Below are positions 4,947 to 6,424 of a DNA stretch of 6,424 nucleotides, one piece after another. Both the position numbers and the translations under genes were made by a program. Numbering within the stretch: position 1 is the first letter of the stretch; each line of letters opens with the position of its first letter. The notes beneath the pieces are model-generated. The model saw nothing but the letters and a program-made list of their open reading frames with translations. It was not told the DNA's origin and ran no database searches. The stretch lies in the NCBI GenBank assembly GCA_946481035.1, contig CAMLNK010000247.1:1-6424 (forward strand). The letters are read 5' to 3'. This stretch comes from an uncultured Dyadobacter sp. GTDB taxonomy: Bacteria; Bacteroidota; Bacteroidia; Cytophagales; Spirosomataceae.

Positions 4947-6424
4947 ATGATGAGAACCACCCTTCTTTTATTTTATATATTTCTGGCAAGCCGGGTCGCG
5001 CAGGCGCAGGCGATCGACAGCGCGGGGCTCGTCCGTTTCAGCGATGCCGTCCTCGAACTGCAAAACAGCGAATTCATGCGAAGCGGCTCGCTGGCTGTGA
5101 GTGTAAAGGCGGTAAAAGAGGGTAAAAACATATTTGCATTGAATGCGGAGCGCTCGCTGCCGTCGGCTTCCACCTTAAAACTCGTTTCCACGGCAACCGT
5201 TCTTGCGCTGTTTGGAGGTGATTTCAAATTTCAGACTTTCCTCGAATACGACGGTGCCCTTCGTGGCGATACGCTCGCGGGTAACCTTTACATCCACGGA
5301 ACCGGCGACCCGTCGCTCGGAAGTGACCGGTTCAAAGGTTATCCAACGGCCCCGGAAATGATCAGCCGATGGGTCGCTGCGGTGAAAAAAGCGGGTATTA
5401 AATATGTTAAAGGCAAAGTCATCGCCGATGCTTCATTTTTCGACAAAGAAGCCGTTGCCAGCACGTGGATCTGGGGCGATATGGGCAACTATTACGGAGC
5501 AGGGGTGCAGGGGCTGAATTTTAATGAAAACCTCTACCGCATCAAATTCAAACCGGGCGCCGATCCTGGCGACCCCACGACCGTGCTCGGTACGGAGCCT
5601 GCCATTCCGTATTTGTCGTTTACCAACCAGGTTACGACCGGCGAGCGGGGTTCCGGCGATAAAACGATCATTTATAGCAGCCCGCTGGGCAATAATGTGC
5701 TGCTGACCGGCACGGTGCCAGCAGGCAACGCCAGTTTCACAGTCAAAGGCTCCATTCCCGACCCGGCCTGGTACACAGCTTATGCTTTAAAAAATGCATT
5801 ATCCGGCAATGGGGTTGTAGTAGCAGAAGCCGAACAGCTTCCCGGAAATCCGAGCCTTTTAACTTCCAATCCGAAAAAGGTCATCGACGAATACAAGTCA
5901 CCGCCTCTGCGCGAGCTATGCCAGCAGGCCAATTTTTGGAGCATTAACCTCTTTGCCGATGTGTTTTTCAAACAATCGGGCAAGCGGCTTTCCGGTAGTT
6001 CCGGCTTTGACGATGCGGCAACGGCCATTACCGGCTACTGGTCGGGGAGGGGAGCCGATTTGAGGGGTTTTTACATTAAAGACGGCAGTGGCTTATCGCC
6101 TTCCGGCTCGATTACCGCAGGTAGCCTGACGGATATTCTGAACCTGGCGAATAGGGATGTGAGCTATAAAGACTTTTACCAAAGCATTGCTGTTATCGGG
6201 CAAAATGGCACCGTCCGTAATCTCGGGAAGGGCTCGCGCGCTGCGGGTAACATGCATGCGAAGAGCGGGTCCATCGAGGGTACGCGGGCATTCGCGGGTT
6301 ATGTGAATGCGAAATCGGGGGCGTTGCTGAGCTTTACGATTATTGCACACAAGTATGTGCCGGGTAGTAACCGTGTGATTTCTGATTCGCTGGTGCGGCT
6401 GATGACGCTGATGGCGGAATTGTA
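4947..6424 (+). CDS. dacB: D-alanyl-D-alanine carboxypeptidase/endopeptidase, PBP4 type (peptidase S13); window ends inside the probable stop codon
   Basis: This is a periplasmic low-molecular-weight penicillin-binding protein that removes the terminal D-Ala from peptidoglycan stem peptides and/or cuts D-Ala-mDAP cross-links. All three active-site motifs are present: S75-T-L-K78 (nucleophile Ser75, general base Lys78) in L-P-S-A-S-T-L-K-L-V, S332-I-N334 in A-N-F-W-S-I-N, and K439-S-G441 in M-H-A-K-S-G-S-I-E-G-T. The region between the first two motifs is long (about 250 residues), as in PBP4, which carries inserted domains there. D-G-S-G-L-S at 379-384 is another family hallmark. Residues 1-22 look like a Sec signal peptide: one Arg, a hydrophobic core, and an A-Q-A or A-Q-A-Q-A cleavage region. 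There are two adjacent in-frame ATGs (4947 and 4950); either may be used. After 492 codons ending M-A-E-L, only TA of the next codon is present. It would be TAA or TAG if the protein ends here, which suits the family length. The gene is divergent from the operon to its left. Confidence 0.95.
   Translation, partial: MMRTTLLLFYIFLASRVAQAQAIDSAGLVRFSDAVLELQNSEFMRSGSLAVSVKAVKEGKNIFALNAERSLPSASTLKLVSTATVLALFGGDFKFQTFLEYDGALRGDTLAGNLYIHGTGDPSLGSDRFKGYPTAPEMISRWVAAVKKAGIKYVKGKVIADASFFDKEAVASTWIWGDMGNYYGAGVQGLNFNENLYRIKFKPGADPGDPTTVLGTEPAIPYLSFTNQVTTGERGSGDKTIIYSSPLGNNVLLTGTVPAGNASFTVKGSIPDPAWYTAYALKNALSGNGVVVAEAEQLPGNPSLLTSNPKKVIDEYKSPPLRELCQQANFWSINLFADVFFKQSGKRLSGSSGFDDAATAITGYWSGRGADLRGFYIKDGSGLSPSGSITAGSLTDILNLANRDVSYKDFYQSIAVIGQNGTVRNLGKGSRAAGNMHAKSGSIEGTRAFAGYVNAKSGALLSFTIIAHKYVPGSNRVISDSLVRLMTLMAEL

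Overview
The window looks like ordinary chromosomal sequence from a member of the Bacteroidota, most likely a Cytophagales/Spirosomataceae-type organism (Dyadobacter-like). This placement is inferred from protein flavour, the lack of Shine-Dalgarno sequences before the starts, AT-rich gaps between moderately GC-rich genes, and a Bacteroidota-style TAnnTTTG promoter candidate. No database was searched.

Layout: positions 1 to 4748 hold six tightly packed genes, all on the minus strand, in what looks like one operon. In transcription order they encode: a beta-CASP metallo-beta-lactamase-fold RNA-processing-type hydrolase (4748-3327); the acetyl-CoA carboxylase carboxyltransferase alpha subunit AccA (3287-2331); a HAD-family phosphatase (2322-1687); a membrane-embedded site-2-protease-type metalloprotease (1697-498); an unrecognised 63-residue protein (470-279); and a phosphotriesterase-family hydrolase with a Tat-like N-terminus (282-1, cut by the window edge). 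The gaps are 39, 8, -11, 27 and -4 bases, so translational coupling is likely at the two overlaps.

A 198-base AT-rich divergent intergenic region (4749-4946) separates this cluster from a plus-strand gene (4947 to the window end). That gene encodes a secreted penicillin-binding protein 4 type D-alanyl-D-alanine carboxypeptidase/endopeptidase (peptidase S13), with all three active-site motifs. The window ends after the first two bases (TA) of what is probably its stop codon.

The genes touch fatty-acid synthesis (AccA), RNA or other nucleic-acid processing (beta-CASP), regulated intramembrane proteolysis (S2P), small-molecule phosphate chemistry (HAD), an export-type hydrolase and peptidoglycan remodelling. 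They do not form an obvious single pathway. I see no mobile element, CRISPR array, tRNA, rRNA, phage gene or defence system. The points most worth a second look are the small coupled ORF next to the phosphotriesterase, the lysine/arginine-rich insertion in the beta-CASP protein, and the inverted repeats in the divergent promoter region.
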